A stretch of DNA of 64,000 nucleotides from Nonomuraea africana (GTDB lineage: Bacteria > Actinomycetota > Actinomycetes > Streptosporangiales > Streptosporangiaceae): contig NZ_JADBEF010000001.1 in the NCBI RefSeq assembly GCF_014873535.1, positions 3,720,001 to 3,784,000 of the forward strand. The letters are read 5' to 3'. Shown piece by piece: positions 25,979 through 34,811 of this stretch. The notes under the pieces were generated by a model. It saw nothing but the letters and a program-made list of their open reading frames with translations, had not been told where the DNA came from and did not search any database. The stretch's first letter is position 1. Each line of letters begins with the position of its first letter. The position numbers were made by a program, and so were the translations under genes.

Positions 25979-26989
25979 TCAGCGCAGGGTGTCGATCTCG
26001 GCGAGCAGCTCCCTCTTGCGCTCTTCGCCCATGAACGACGCCCGTACGGCGTTGCCCGCCAGCGCGGCCAGCTCCGCCTCGCCCAGCCCGAACACGTGGG
26101 CCGCGACGCGGTACTCCTGCTCCAGCGTGGTCGCGAACATGGGCGGGTCGTCGCTGTTCAGGGTGAGGAACAGGCCCTCTTCCAGCAGCCTCGGCAGCGG
26201 ATGGTCCTCGATCCGCCGCACCTGCCCGGTGCACACGTTGGAGGTCGGGCAGACGTCCAGCGGCAGCTGGGTCTCGCGCAGGTAGGCGACCAGGCGGGGG
26301 TCACCGAGGCAGTTGATGCCGTGCCCGATGCGCTCGGCGCCGTAGCCCTCGATGACCTCCCACACGGTCTCGGGTCCCGTCATCTCGCCGCCGTGCGGGA
26401 CGCTGTGCAGGCCCGCCTTGCGGGCGGCGGAGAAGGCGTCTCGGAAGGAGTCGCGGTACGCGGCCCGCTCCTGCTCCATCCCGCCGATGCCGAAACCTAC
26501 CAACGCGGCGGGAGGTTCGTTCAGCGCGTGGTCGAGAGTGATCCTGGCCGCCTCGACGCCGAACTCGCCGGGGATGTCGAAGATGTAGGCCATCTCGACG
26601 CCGTGCTCGTCCAGCGACCTGCGGGCGGCCACGTCGAGCGCCTCGGTGACCGCCCGCATCGGCAGCCCCTGAATCCAGTGCGCGTACGGCGTGACCTGCA
26701 ACTCGACGTAGCGGCAGTTCTGCGGCGCCAGGTCGCGGGCCAGCCCCGTCACGAGCGAGGCGACGTCCTCGGGATCGCGGACCAGCGCGTTGACCGCCCC
26801 GTAGACCTGGGCGAAGTGCGGGAAGTCGCGGAAGGTGTAGAAGTCTCGCAGCTCCTCCTCCGTGGCCGGCACGCCGCTGCCCGGATGGCGGCGCGACAGT
26901 TCGAGCACGGTCGGCACGGAGGCGGAGCCGATCAGATGGACATGGAGCTCGACCTTGGGCAACCGGTCGATGAAGGCGTCGATCGTCAT
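25979..26989 (-). CDS. add: Adenosine deaminase family protein
   Basis: A 336-residue metal-dependent amidohydrolase of the adenosine/AMP deaminase family. Zinc ligands are visible in ELHVHLIGS (HxH), SVPHGGE and ERIGHGINC, with the late LNSDDPPMF aspartates. Adenosine to inosine is the default activity; related actinobacterial enzymes act on aminodeoxyfutalosine in menaquinone synthesis, but no men genes are here. I start at the ATG at 26989; the frame extends to 27046 through a GTG. It stands alone between pgl (convergent) and the TetR gene. Confidence 0.87.
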   Translation of the reverse strand: MTIDAFIDRLPKVELHVHLIGSASVPTVLELSRRHPGSGVPATEEELRDFYTFRDFPHFAQVYGAVNALVRDPEDVASLVTGLARDLAPQNCRYVELQVTPYAHWIQGLPMRAVTEALDVAARRSLDEHGVEMAYIFDIPGEFGVEAARITLDHALNEPPAALVGFGIGGMEQERAAYRDSFRDAFSAARKAGLHSVPHGGEMTGPETVWEVIEGYGAERIGHGINCLGDPRLVAYLRETQLPLDVCPTSNVCTGQVRRIEDHPLPRLLEEGLFLTLNSDDPPMFATTLEQEYRVAAHVFGLGEAELAALAGNAVRASFMGEERKRELLAEIDTLR

Positions 26990-27061
26990 GGCGACGACCC
27001 TAAGCGCGCTCTCCCCAGCCAGAAAGAGTTTGGGGAAGAATCTCACACTAAGTCGTAAGGT

Positions 27062-27637
27062 TCAGCGCGCTGCCCACGCGTGCGCCAGCGGAAGCAGCAC
27101 GCCGTCGACCGATTCGGCCGCGAAGGCGTCGTCCAGCGGCGGCCCGACGAAGATCAGGCGATGCCAGACGAGCGCCTCCACCAGCTCGGCCAGCCGTCCG
27201 GCGTCCACGGGAGCGGCCAGCTCTCCCCTGGCCACGGCCCGATCGACCAGCGCGGAGGCGCCGCCCAGATCGCGCACGGGCATGTGCTCGCGCAGGGTCC
27301 TGGCCAGTTCCTGATGGGAGACGAGCGTGGACGACAGCCCCATGATGAGCCCGTGCTTGCGCTCGGCCGCCGCGCAGAGCCCCCTGACGACCTCGAACAG
27401 GTCACCGCGCAGGGAGCCCGTGTCGGGGGCGGGCGGCACGTCCATGTCGAAGCGGCGGCAGATGACGTCGACGACCAGCTCGGGCTTGCCCGCCCAGCGC
27501 CGGTAGATGGTCGCCTTGCTCGCCTTGGCGCGCTTGGCGATCTGGTCGACCGACATCCGGTCATAGCCCATCTCCGACAGCAGGTCGAAGGTGGCGTCGA
27601 GGATGGCCTTCTCCCTGCCGGGATCGAGTGGTGCCAC
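27062..27637 (-). CDS. TetR family transcriptional regulator
   Basis: A 191-residue regulator. The N-terminal TetR helix-turn-helix (about residues 10-55) includes MSVDQIAKRAKASKATIYRRW. The C-terminal ligand domain is of the type found in many actinobacterial TetR proteins. The start is a GTG. It lies 10 bases after the SDR gene on the same strand, so the pair is co-transcribed. A strong 21-bp palindrome lies just upstream of the SDR gene (28498-28518), suggesting autorepression of a two-gene operon. Confidence 0.9.
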   Translation of the reverse strand: MAPLDPGREKAILDATFDLLSEMGYDRMSVDQIAKRAKASKATIYRRWAGKPELVVDVICRRFDMDVPPAPDTGSLRGDLFEVVRGLCAAAERKHGLIMGLSSTLVSHQELARTLREHMPVRDLGGASALVDRAVARGELAAPVDAGRLAELVEALVWHRLIFVGPPLDDAFAAESVDGVLLPLAHAWAAR

Positions 27638-27647
27638 GCACGCTTCC

Positions 27648-28484
27648 TTAGTTGTGGGCGAACTCCTGGAATCGTACGCCGGTCAGCTCGGTGGACACCT
27701 CCCACAGCCGGGCGGCCAGCGCCTCGTCGAGAGCGTCCTTGCTCGGCCGCAGCGGCTTGGACGTCGGCCCGAGGTACTCCCCTCCCCTGATGAGCGGCGA
27801 GGTCGCCGCGTAGAGGGAGGGCGCCGCGCCGTCGTCGGCGCTGCGCAGGAACAGCCTCAGCAGCGGCTGAAGGGGGCCCACGCTGAAGAAGTTCGTGGCG
27901 GTGGCGCCCGGGTGGGTGGCCACCGACAGCAGCGCCGACCCCGCCCGCCTGGCCCTGCGCTGAAGCTCGAAGGTGAACAACAGGTTGGCCAGCTTGGAGC
28001 GGCCGTAGGAGCTCATCTTGCCGTAGCGGCGCTCGAGGCCGAGATCGTCGAAGTCGAGCCTGCCGACCTTGTGGGCGTCGCTGGACACGTTGACCACCCG
28101 CGGCGCGGGCGCGGCCAGCAGGAGCGGCAGCAGGAGCCCGGTGAGCGCGAAGTGGCCCAGGTGGTTGGTGCCGAACTGCAGCTCGAAGCCGTCCTTGGTC
28201 ACGCCGCGCGAGACCATGCCGATGCCCGCGTTGTTGATCAGCAGGTCGACCCGCTCCACGCCCGCGGCGAACTCCCTGACCGAGGACAGGTCGGCCAGGT
28301 CGAGCCGGCGGAAGCCGACGTCGGCGCCGGGGACGTCGCGCAGGATGCTCGCCACCGCGGCCCCGCCCCGTCCGGGATCGCGGGAGGCGACGGTCACGCC
28401 TGCGCCGCGCCTGGCCAGCTCACGGGCCGTGGACAGGCCGATACCGCTGTTGGCGCCCGTGACGATCGCTGCGAGTTCGGACAT
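27648..28484 (-). CDS. Short-chain dehydrogenase/reductase
   Basis: A 278-residue SDR with the cofactor motif TGANSGIG (residues 9-16), the NNAG motif, and the catalytic Ser-Tyr-Lys set (VNVSSDAH and YGRSK). The long form with the C-terminal WEVSTELTGV segment resembles retinol-dehydrogenase/WW-domain-oxidoreductase-like SDRs, which are often NADP-dependent and act on lipophilic alcohols. The substrate is unknown. It is first in a pair with the TetR gene, with the candidate operator 14 bases before its ATG. Confidence 0.9.
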   Translation of the reverse strand: MSELAAIVTGANSGIGLSTARELARRGAGVTVASRDPGRGGAAVASILRDVPGADVGFRRLDLADLSSVREFAAGVERVDLLINNAGIGMVSRGVTKDGFELQFGTNHLGHFALTGLLLPLLLAAPAPRVVNVSSDAHKVGRLDFDDLGLERRYGKMSSYGRSKLANLLFTFELQRRARRAGSALLSVATHPGATATNFFSVGPLQPLLRLFLRSADDGAAPSLYAATSPLIRGGEYLGPTSKPLRPSKDALDEALAARLWEVSTELTGVRFQEFAHN

Positions 28485-28497
28485 GGAACCCTCCAGG

Positions 28498-28518
28498 TGT
28501 ACGACACCGTTTCGTACA
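28498..28518. promoter_or_regulatory. Candidate TetR operator upstream of the SDR-TetR pair
   Basis: A perfect inverted repeat, TGTACGA-N7-TCGTACA, of the size and form bound by TetR dimers. It is placed between the ATG of the SDR gene and the 3' end of the upstream gene. A repressor bound here would block the promoter. Confidence 0.7.
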
Positions 28519-28523
28519 GCACT

Positions 28524-29258
28524 CTAGCGGCTCAGCCGCGCCCGCGCGTGCGCCTCCTCCCTGCGCGCCACCTCCGCCTTCTGGTCGGCCTCCGCGAGCC
28601 TCTTGCGGGCCTTGGCGAGCTTCTTCTCCAGCGCCAGGACCTTCGCGGCCCGCTCATCGCGCTCCTGCACGGCCTGCGCCAGCGCCTCACGCCACTCCTC
28701 GTAGGCGGCGGTGGCCTCGGCCAGCTCCTTGGCCCTGCGCTCCTCGGCGGCCCGCTGGTCCTCCTCCGACGGCTTGCGCGCGGGGCGGGATCTCGGGATG
28801 GGCGCGGGGGCGAAGCCGCTGTAGCTGAGCGGCTTGGCCAGGCGGCCCTGCCGTACCTGGTCGGCGGCGTCGGCGTCCACGGTGGCCGCGTCGAGCGTCT
28901 GCTCCACCTCGGCGCCGGAGGAGGGCGCCAGCCGTACCAGCCGCTGGGAGAGCCTGGCGCGCCGCGCGGTCAGCTCGGCGAGCGCGTCGGCGTCCTGGGC
29001 CGCCCACGCGGCGCGCAGCTCCTCCCCCAGCTCCAGCAGCTCGGCGAGCTCGTCGGGGTGCCTGCGCGACAGCTGGTTGACCGCCCAGGCCGCGACCGTG
29101 GGCTTGCGCAGCGCGGCCACCTGCTTGGCCAGGTCGGCCCGCCCCGCCTGCTTGGCCGCGCGGGCCTCGGCCTCCCGCGCGGGGATGAAGTCGGACACGT
29201 CCAGGCCGTAGAGCCGGTCGGCGATCTCGTCAAGATCCACATGTGAGAGATACCCCAC
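28524..29258 (-). CDS. Conserved actinobacterial coiled-coil protein of unknown function
   Basis: A 244-residue hydrophilic protein that I recognise only as an actinobacterial hypothetical. The N-terminal part (DLDEIADRLYGLDVSDFIPAR, then LRKPTVAAWAVNQL) is the conserved portion. The C-terminal 90 residues are a charged, Ala/Glu/Lys/Arg-rich coiled coil. There is no signal peptide, membrane segment or known catalytic motif. Start uncertain: GTG at 29258 or GTG at 29240, both with weak ribosome sites. Its 3' end lies close to the SDR operator. Confidence 0.75.
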   Translation of the reverse strand: MGYLSHVDLDEIADRLYGLDVSDFIPAREAEARAAKQAGRADLAKQVAALRKPTVAAWAVNQLSRRHPDELAELLELGEELRAAWAAQDADALAELTARRARLSQRLVRLAPSSGAEVEQTLDAATVDADAADQVRQGRLAKPLSYSGFAPAPIPRSRPARKPSEEDQRAAEERRAKELAEATAAYEEWREALAQAVQERDERAAKVLALEKKLAKARKRLAEADQKAEVARREEAHARARLSR

Positions 29259-29348
29259 ATGCCTGGTTTGTAGCCTCGGGCCCGAGAGAGTGCGAGCTAC
29301 TCGACCAGCGGCACGCCATGGGCGTCCGTAAGGAGGGCGAGAGGCGCC

Positions 29349-30365
29349 CTAGACGAGCGCGCCCACCGCGAGCCTGGCCTCGACGACGCCGGGGTCCTCG
29401 GTGTAGGCGAGCGTCGCGCCCAGCGAGATCATCAGCCTGCGCATGCGGGTGTTGTCCGACAGCAGGGTGGCACGGACCTCGGCGTAGCCGAGGTCACGGG
29501 CCTCCTGCACCAGCGTCCTGGCCAGTGCCGCGCCCAGACCGCGCCCCTGCCAGCGGTCCTCGACCAGCACGGCCATCTCGGCGATGCCGGGATCGGGGGT
29601 GAACATGAGGTTCGCCATCGCGACCACCTGGCCGTCGTGGCAGGCCACGAATGACAGGCCCCTGCCGCGATCCACGAGCCGGTCGAACACCCTCGGCGGC
29701 AGCGAGGGCATCGAGGTGAAGTAGCGGAAGCGCCGCGACTCGGGCGAGCAGCGCTCGTGCAGGTCGCGGACGGCCTCCCTGTAGATGCTCGTCAGCGGCC
29801 TGACCTCGGTCTCGACCCCGTCGGCCAGGCGCACCACGCGAGCGCTCGAGGAGGGCTCGGCCGGCGGCTGGGCCAGCCGTACAAAGGCGGCGGCGCGGGC
29901 GGCCTCGGTCAGCGTGAACGGCAGGTCGGACCGGCGCACCTTGATCGCGCGCTTGGCCGCCACGGGGACGACCAGCAGGGTGGGGTCGGGAAGATCACGC
30001 ACCGCCTCACCATAGACCCATCGGGCGTCGTCCGCGCGCAGCAGTTCGGCCAGCAGCTCGGGCAGCCGCCACGGTGCGCCGCGCAGGCGCGCGGCCAGCA
30101 GCAGCGCCCTGGTGGGCTCGTCGGTCAGCTCGTGCGCGCTGGCGGGCACGACCTGCACCCGGCGGCCACCGGCCGACTCCAGCGCCGCCCTGACCGTCTC
30201 GGGACTGGCGGGAATCTCCGCGACGAACTCGTCGACGGTGCCGTCGGTGTCGGGCTGGACGCTCAGTCCGAGGATGTTGCCGCCCCGCTCGGCCAGGGCC
30301 GCGGCCAGCGAGGCCAGCCTTCCGGGGCGTTCGTCGACCGTGGTTCGGATGCGCAGAAATCCCAT
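29349..30365 (-). CDS. ACT domain-GNAT acetyltransferase fusion
   Basis: A 338-residue protein. Residues 1-75 form an ACT-like small-molecule-binding domain (TVDERPGRLASLAAALAERGGNI is the typical first strand and helix). Residues about 190-330 form a GNAT fold with the acetyl-CoA loop in VEDRWQGRGLGAALA. The ACT domain suggests allosteric control of acetylation by an amino acid, as in other actinobacterial ACT-GNAT proteins. The acceptor is unknown. It is divergent from the FAD oxidase gene, sharing a 108-base promoter region. Confidence 0.85.
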   Translation of the reverse strand: MGFLRIRTTVDERPGRLASLAAALAERGGNILGLSVQPDTDGTVDEFVAEIPASPETVRAALESAGGRRVQVVPASAHELTDEPTRALLLAARLRGAPWRLPELLAELLRADDARWVYGEAVRDLPDPTLLVVPVAAKRAIKVRRSDLPFTLTEAARAAAFVRLAQPPAEPSSSARVVRLADGVETEVRPLTSIYREAVRDLHERCSPESRRFRYFTSMPSLPPRVFDRLVDRGRGLSFVACHDGQVVAMANLMFTPDPGIAEMAVLVEDRWQGRGLGAALARTLVQEARDLGYAEVRATLLSDNTRMRRLMISLGATLAYTEDPGVVEARLAVGALV

Positions 30366-30473
30366 ACATATGAGGATGCGAGAGGTTTGTTACAGCTAGC
30401 GGCTGAAAGTGTTTCATCACGAATTCCGTGGCAGGATGCACCCAGATATGCGGATATAGCAGTATGTGGGGTC

Positions 30474-31868
30474 ATGAGTTCGCGTGTTCCTACGTTCACC
30501 GACGACTTCGTCAACGGAGACGTCTCCTTCTGGCATCGCTCCCTCGGCCCCGCGCCGGCCGGTCCCGCCCTCGGCGGTGATCGCCGGGCGGACGTGGTGA
30601 TCGTGGGCGCGGGATACACCGGGCTCTGGACGGCCTACTACCTCAAGCGGGCCAGACCCTCGCTCGACGTCGTGGTGCTGGAGAAGGAGTTCGCCGGGTT
30701 CGGCGCCTCCAGCCGCAACGGCGGCTGGCTCACCGGCGACCTGGCCGGCTCGCCCGAGCGCTACGCGAAGACGCACGGTCTGGCGGCGACCAGGGCCCTG
30801 CAGCGCGAGATGTACGCCTCCATAGACGAGGTGATCGCGGTCTGCGAGAGGGAGGGCATCGACGCCGACATCGTCAAGGGCGGAGTGCTCAACGTCGCCA
30901 GGGGCACCGCGCAGGCCGCCAGGCTGCGCGCCTCGGTGGCCTCAGGGGCCCGCTGGGGCGTCGAGGCCAGGCTGCTCACCCCGGTGGAGCGCGACGCGCG
31001 GCTGCGGGTCGCGGGCGCGGTCCAGGCCTCGTGGAACCCGCACTGTGCCAGGATTCACCCGGCGAAGCTGGTGCGCGGCCTCACGCGGGCCGTACGCGAG
31101 CTGGGAGTGGAGATCTTCGAGCACACGCCGGTCACCGAGATCGCGCCGCACCGGGCGGTCACGCCGTACGGCACGGTCCGCGCCGACTACGTGATCAGGG
31201 CCACCGAGGGCTTCACCTCGACGATCAAGGGCCTGCGTCGGCAGTGGCTGCCGATGAACAGCTCCATGATCGTAACGGAGCCGCTGCCCGACGGGTTCTG
31301 GGCCGAGGTCGGCTGGCAGGGCGCCGAGCTGCTCGGCGATCTGGCCCACTACTACATGTACGCCCAGCGCACCGCCGACGGCCGCATCGCCTTCGGCGGA
31401 AGGGGCCGGCCCTACCTGTACGGCTCGCGCGTCGACGCCCGCGGCCACACCCACGGCTGGACCATTGAGGCGCTGTGGGCGCTGCTGGTCGACTTCTTCC
31501 CGGCCGCCGCCTCCTCCAGGATCGCGCACGCCTGGTCGGGGGTGCTCGGCGTGCCGCGCGACTGGTGCTCCACCGCGCACGTCGACCAGGCCACGGGCCT
31601 CGGCTGGGCGGGCGGCTACACCGGGCACGGGGTCACCACGGCCAATCTGGCCGGCCGTACCCTGCGCGACCTGATCCTCGGCGAGCACAGCGAGCTCACC
31701 GAGCTGCCGTGGGTGGGCCGGAAGGTGCGCCCGTGGGAGCCAGAGCCGCTGCGCTGGCTGGGCGTCCACTCCATGTACCGCCTCTACCGCGTCGCGGACG
31801 CCCGCGAACGCTCGATGTCCCGCACGTCGGCGCTCGCCCGTCTCGCCGACCTCATCACCGGTCACTGA
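30474..31868 (+). CDS. FAD-dependent oxidoreductase (DAO superfamily, gamma-glutamylputrescine oxidase-like)
   Basis: A 464-residue flavoprotein. The N-terminal HRSLGPAP leader leads to the FAD loop VVIVGAGYTGLWTAYYL. The GFGASSRNGGW segment is typical of PuuB-like amine oxidases, and the C-terminal GYTGHGVTTANLAG makes FAD contact. It probably oxidises a secondary amine, polyamine or imino acid. The ATG at 30474 has GTGGGG upstream; the very long frame from 29757 runs antisense through the GNAT gene and is not real. It is followed after 11 bases by an amidohydrolase gene, so the two probably serve one catabolic route. Confidence 0.87.
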   Translation: MSSRVPTFTDDFVNGDVSFWHRSLGPAPAGPALGGDRRADVVIVGAGYTGLWTAYYLKRARPSLDVVVLEKEFAGFGASSRNGGWLTGDLAGSPERYAKTHGLAATRALQREMYASIDEVIAVCEREGIDADIVKGGVLNVARGTAQAARLRASVASGARWGVEARLLTPVERDARLRVAGAVQASWNPHCARIHPAKLVRGLTRAVRELGVEIFEHTPVTEIAPHRAVTPYGTVRADYVIRATEGFTSTIKGLRRQWLPMNSSMIVTEPLPDGFWAEVGWQGAELLGDLAHYYMYAQRTADGRIAFGGRGRPYLYGSRVDARGHTHGWTIEALWALLVDFFPAAASSRIAHAWSGVLGVPRDWCSTAHVDQATGLGWAGGYTGHGVTTANLAGRTLRDLILGEHSELTELPWVGRKVRPWEPEPLRWLGVHSMYRLYRVADARERSMSRTSALARLADLITGH

Positions 31869-31879
31869 AGGAGATCCTG

Positions 31880-33481
31880 TTGCACACCCTTTTCCGCGGC
31901 GGCCGCGTCTTCACCGCCACCGGAACCTTCGCCGAAGCCGTCCTGGTCCGCGACGGCGTGATCGTCGCCGTCGGCGCCGAGTCCGACGTGGTACGGCAGG
32001 CGCCCGCGCACGAGACGGTCGACCTCGAGGGCGGCCTGCTCATGCCCGGCGTGACCGACGCGCACATCCACCCGGTGCAGGCCGGGCTGGAGCACGCCAA
32101 ATGCGACCTGTCGGAGATCTACGGACTCGACGCGTACCTGGCGGCGATCAGGACCTACGCCGACGGCTGCGACAGGGAGTGGATCGACGGCGGCGGCTGG
32201 GACATGTCGGCCTTCCCCGGCGGCCTGCCCCACCGCAGCCAGCTGGACTTCCTCGACAGGCCCGCCTACCTGATCCAGCGCGACCACCACGCGGCCTGGG
32301 TGAACACCAGGGCGCTGGAGCTGGCGGGGATCACCCGCGACACGCCCGACCCCGCCGACGGCAGGATCGAGCGCGACCCCGACGGCAGTCCGACCGGCGT
32401 GCTGCACGAGGGCGCCATGGACCTGGTCGGCCTGCTCACGCCCCGCCCGACCACCGACGACCTGGACGCGGCGCTGATGACGGCGCAGCGGCACCTGTTC
32501 TCACGGGGCATCACCGGCTGGCAGGACGCGATCGTCGGCTCCTACGCCGGCTCCGACGACCAGCTGCCCACCTACCTCTCGGCGGCCAAGGCGGGCCGGC
32601 TGAAGGCCCGCGTGGTCGGCGCGCTGTGGTGGGACCGCACGCAGGGAGCCGAGCAGATCGCCTCACTCCTCGAGCGCAGGGCGATGGCCGACGGGCTCGA
32701 CCGGTTCAGCGCGGGTTCGGTCAAGATCATGCAGGACGGCATCACCGAGAACTTCACCGCCGCGGTGCTGGAGCCGTACTGCCTGTGCGGCGGCACCGGG
32801 CTGTCCTACATCGACCCCGGCAAGCTGCGCGAGTACGTGGCCGAACTGGACAGGCACGGCTTCCAGGTGCACTTCCACGCGATCGGCGAGCGGGCCGTGC
32901 GGGAGGCGCTGGACAGCTTCGAGGGCACCTCGCCGGACAACCGGCACCATATCGCGCACCTGCAGATCATCGAGCCCTCCGACGTGCCGCGCTTCGCCGC
33001 GCTCGGCGTGACGGCGAACCTGCAGCCGCTGTGGGCCACCCACCACGCGCAGATGGACGAGCTCACGCTGCCCTACCTGGGCGAGGAGCGCTCGGCCTGG
33101 CAGTATCCCTTCGCCGATCTGGAGCGGAGCGGGGCCAGGTTCTGCGCCGGCAGCGACTGGCCGGTCTCCAGCGCCGACCCGATCCAGGGGATGCACGTGG
33201 CGGTCAACAGGACCGAGCCGGGCGGCTCCGTGCACGCGAGCTACCCGACCGCGGGGACGCCGTTCCTGCCGGGGCAGCGGCTCAGCCTGGCCACCGCGAT
33301 GACCGCCTACACCGCGGGGTCGGCCTGGATCAACCGCTCCCCCGCCGGCGTGATCGAGCAGGGCCGCCCCGCCGACCTGGTCGTCCTCGACAGGGACCCG
33401 TTCGAGCTGCCCGAGTCGGAGATCTGGACCTCGAAGGTGCGGTTGACCTTCGTGGACGGCGAGGCGGTCTACCAGCGTTAG
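31880..33481 (+). CDS. YtcJ-like metal-dependent amidohydrolase
   Basis: A 533-residue amidohydrolase-3 family protein. N-terminal strands lead to PGVTDAHIHP (metal-binding HxH). Further conserved histidines are in VHFHAIGERAV and HHIAHLQ, with the late aspartate in AGSDWPVSSADP. The TTG start at 31880 with AAGGAG upstream matches the family N-terminus. It is co-directional with and 11 bases after the FAD oxidase. YtcJ-like enzymes hydrolyse N-acyl or formamide-type bonds; the substrate here is unknown. Its TAG stop overlaps the convergent SapA-like gene's TAA by three bases. Confidence 0.88.
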   Translation: MHTLFRGGRVFTATGTFAEAVLVRDGVIVAVGAESDVVRQAPAHETVDLEGGLLMPGVTDAHIHPVQAGLEHAKCDLSEIYGLDAYLAAIRTYADGCDREWIDGGGWDMSAFPGGLPHRSQLDFLDRPAYLIQRDHHAAWVNTRALELAGITRDTPDPADGRIERDPDGSPTGVLHEGAMDLVGLLTPRPTTDDLDAALMTAQRHLFSRGITGWQDAIVGSYAGSDDQLPTYLSAAKAGRLKARVVGALWWDRTQGAEQIASLLERRAMADGLDRFSAGSVKIMQDGITENFTAAVLEPYCLCGGTGLSYIDPGKLREYVAELDRHGFQVHFHAIGERAVREALDSFEGTSPDNRHHIAHLQIIEPSDVPRFAALGVTANLQPLWATHHAQMDELTLPYLGEERSAWQYPFADLERSGARFCAGSDWPVSSADPIQGMHVAVNRTEPGGSVHASYPTAGTPFLPGQRLSLATAMTAYTAGSAWINRSPAGVIEQGRPADLVVLDRDPFELPESEIWTSKVRLTFVDGEAVYQR

Positions 33482-33900
33482 CCGCAGTTGCCCCAGCTCG
33501 AGCGACCGCCGTTGGCCCTGGTGCCGGCGGAGTTCTCGATCCAGGCGTCGTACTTCACGCAGGCCCCGCGCGCGTCGGCGTAGACGGGGCCCGCGTAGTA
33601 CTGGACCCTCTCGTAGATGCCGTAACCGCTGCCGTTCTGCACGGTGATCCCGACGTAGGCGTCGGTGTAGGTGCCGACGTAGGCGCTCTTGATCACGGTG
33701 GCGCAGTTCTTGCCGGTGCTGCTGTTGTACGTCAGGTAGACGGTGCCCCAGTTGCTGCCGCCGGAGGTCTTGACCGCGGCCTGGGCGACGACGTTGTAGC
33801 CGGTGCCGCAGTTGGCGTCCGCGTGGGCGGCGGCGGGGACGGCGAGCACGGCCGCGGCCGAGACAGCGGCGGCGGCGATGGACAGCGTTCTCTTCAGCAC
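33478..33900 (-). CDS. Secreted spore-associated protein A (SapA)-like protein
   Basis: A 140-residue exported protein. A signal peptide (KR, then an Ala/Val-rich core, cleavage near AHA-DAN) is followed by a roughly 110-residue domain with four cysteines (NCG, KNCATV, GACVKY, GNCG). The YLTYNSSTGKNC and YYAGPVYADARG stretches are familiar from Streptomyces spore-associated protein A. The GTG at 33900 with AAGGA upstream gives the signal peptide directly. It probably decorates aerial hyphae or spores, and its precise role is unknown even in Streptomyces. It is convergent with the amidohydrolase gene. Confidence 0.78.
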   Translation of the reverse strand: MLKRTLSIAAAAVSAAAVLAVPAAAHADANCGTGYNVVAQAAVKTSGGSNWGTVYLTYNSSTGKNCATVIKSAYVGTYTDAYVGITVQNGSGYGIYERVQYYAGPVYADARGACVKYDAWIENSAGTRANGGRSSWGNCG

Positions 33901-34019
33901 GGAGTTCCTTTGGGTAGACGACCGTTGAACGCGATCATCATGCCGTGCAATTGCGGACATGCCAATATCGATTTCTGACAACATCCCTTACTCACCGCAA
34001 CGGCGGTCTCCCGCGAAAA

Positions 34020-34058
34020 CGCGAAGACCCCGGCCGTCCAACGGCCGGGGTCTTCGCG
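34020..34058 (-). terminator. Strong intrinsic terminator of the gap-rbpA region
   Basis: An 18-bp perfect stem (arms GCGAAGACCCCGGCCGT and its complement, plus one outer C-G pair) with a CCA loop, followed on the minus strand by UUUU (34016-34019). It starts 10 bases after the rbpA stop. It may also limit read-through toward sapA. Confidence 0.85.
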
Positions 34059-34068
34059 CGTGAAAGCC

Positions 34069-34413
34069 CTACCAGGGGGACTTGTTGGCGCGCAGGCGCT
34101 CGAGGGCCTCCTCGAGGATGGCCTTGCCGTCCTTGTCGCTCCTGCGCTCCTTCACGTACGCCAGGTGCGTCTTGTACGGCTCGTTCCTCGGGGGGGCCGG
34201 AGGCGCAGCCTCATCCTGGCCGGCCGGAAGGCCGCAACGGGGGCAGTCCCACATCTCGGGAACCGCCGCGTCACTGGCGAAGCTGGGGCGCGTCTCATGC
34301 ATGTTGGCGCACCAGAACGAGACCCGCACTCTCGGAGCTGCCTCGCCGCGCTCGGCCTCCCCCATAGGGCCGGCGCCGACTCGGCTGCCACGGATCGCGT
34401 TGCCACTACCCAC
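34069..34413 (-). CDS. rbpA: RNA polymerase-binding protein RbpA
   Basis: A 114-residue actinobacterial transcription factor that binds the principal sigma factor and core polymerase. The core is RVSFWCANMHETRPSFA, then WDCPRCGLPAG with zinc-type cysteines, and the C-terminal sigma-interacting helix EPYKTHLAYVKERRSDKDGKAILEEALERLR is clear. The GTG at 34413 follows GAGGAG. It is located after secG, as in other actinomycetes, and ends at a strong intrinsic terminator. Confidence 0.96.
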   Translation of the reverse strand: MGSGNAIRGSRVGAGPMGEAERGEAAPRVRVSFWCANMHETRPSFASDAAVPEMWDCPRCGLPAGQDEAAPPAPPRNEPYKTHLAYVKERRSDKDGKAILEEALERLRANKSPW

Positions 34414-34482
34414 GGATGAACTCCTCGCTCGATCGCCCCGCGTGCGGCGGGGGGAGAATCACTGTCACGCGTTGACGTGCTG

Positions 34483-34713
34483 TCAGGGCTTGAGCAGCAG
34501 GCCAAGGGCGATGATGCAGACAAACCATACGATGCCGGTGATGATGGTCAGGCGGTCGAGGTTGCGCTCGACCACCGAGGAACCGCCGAAGTTCGACGAG
34601 AAGCCACCGCCGAACATGTCGGACAGACCTCCGCCCTTACCCTTGTGGAGCAGGACGAGCAGGATCATCAGCAAGCTCGCCAGGATGAGGGCGATGGAGA
34701 TTCCGATAGTCAC
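34483..34713 (-). CDS. secG: Protein translocase subunit SecG
   Basis: A 76-residue SecG with two membrane helices flanking a short Gly-rich loop (LLHKGKGGGLSDMFGGG). It assists SecYE-dependent export. The start is a GTG. It lies 98 bases after tpiA in the conserved gap-pgk-tpiA-secG-rbpA order. Confidence 0.94.
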   Translation of the reverse strand: MTIGISIALILASLLMILLVLLHKGKGGGLSDMFGGGFSSNFGGSSVVERNLDRLTIITGIVWFVCIIALGLLLKP

Positions 34714-34811
34714 CGTAGACCTGTTCTTTCAATGCTCTGTTCGCGTGACGATTCAAACTTGCTTCTAGAGGGTACGACCTGCTGTCAAGTCGCACCCTCC
34801 GAACGCTGCAG

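Noticed and set aside
29757-30473. Upstream extension of the FAD oxidase frame
   Set aside because: It runs antisense through the ACT-GNAT gene and the promoter region; the oxidase N-terminus begins naturally at 30474 with a ribosome site.
33945-34367. Plus-strand ORF over the rbpA terminator
   Set aside because: It is antisense to rbpA and includes the terminator stem; not credible as a gene.
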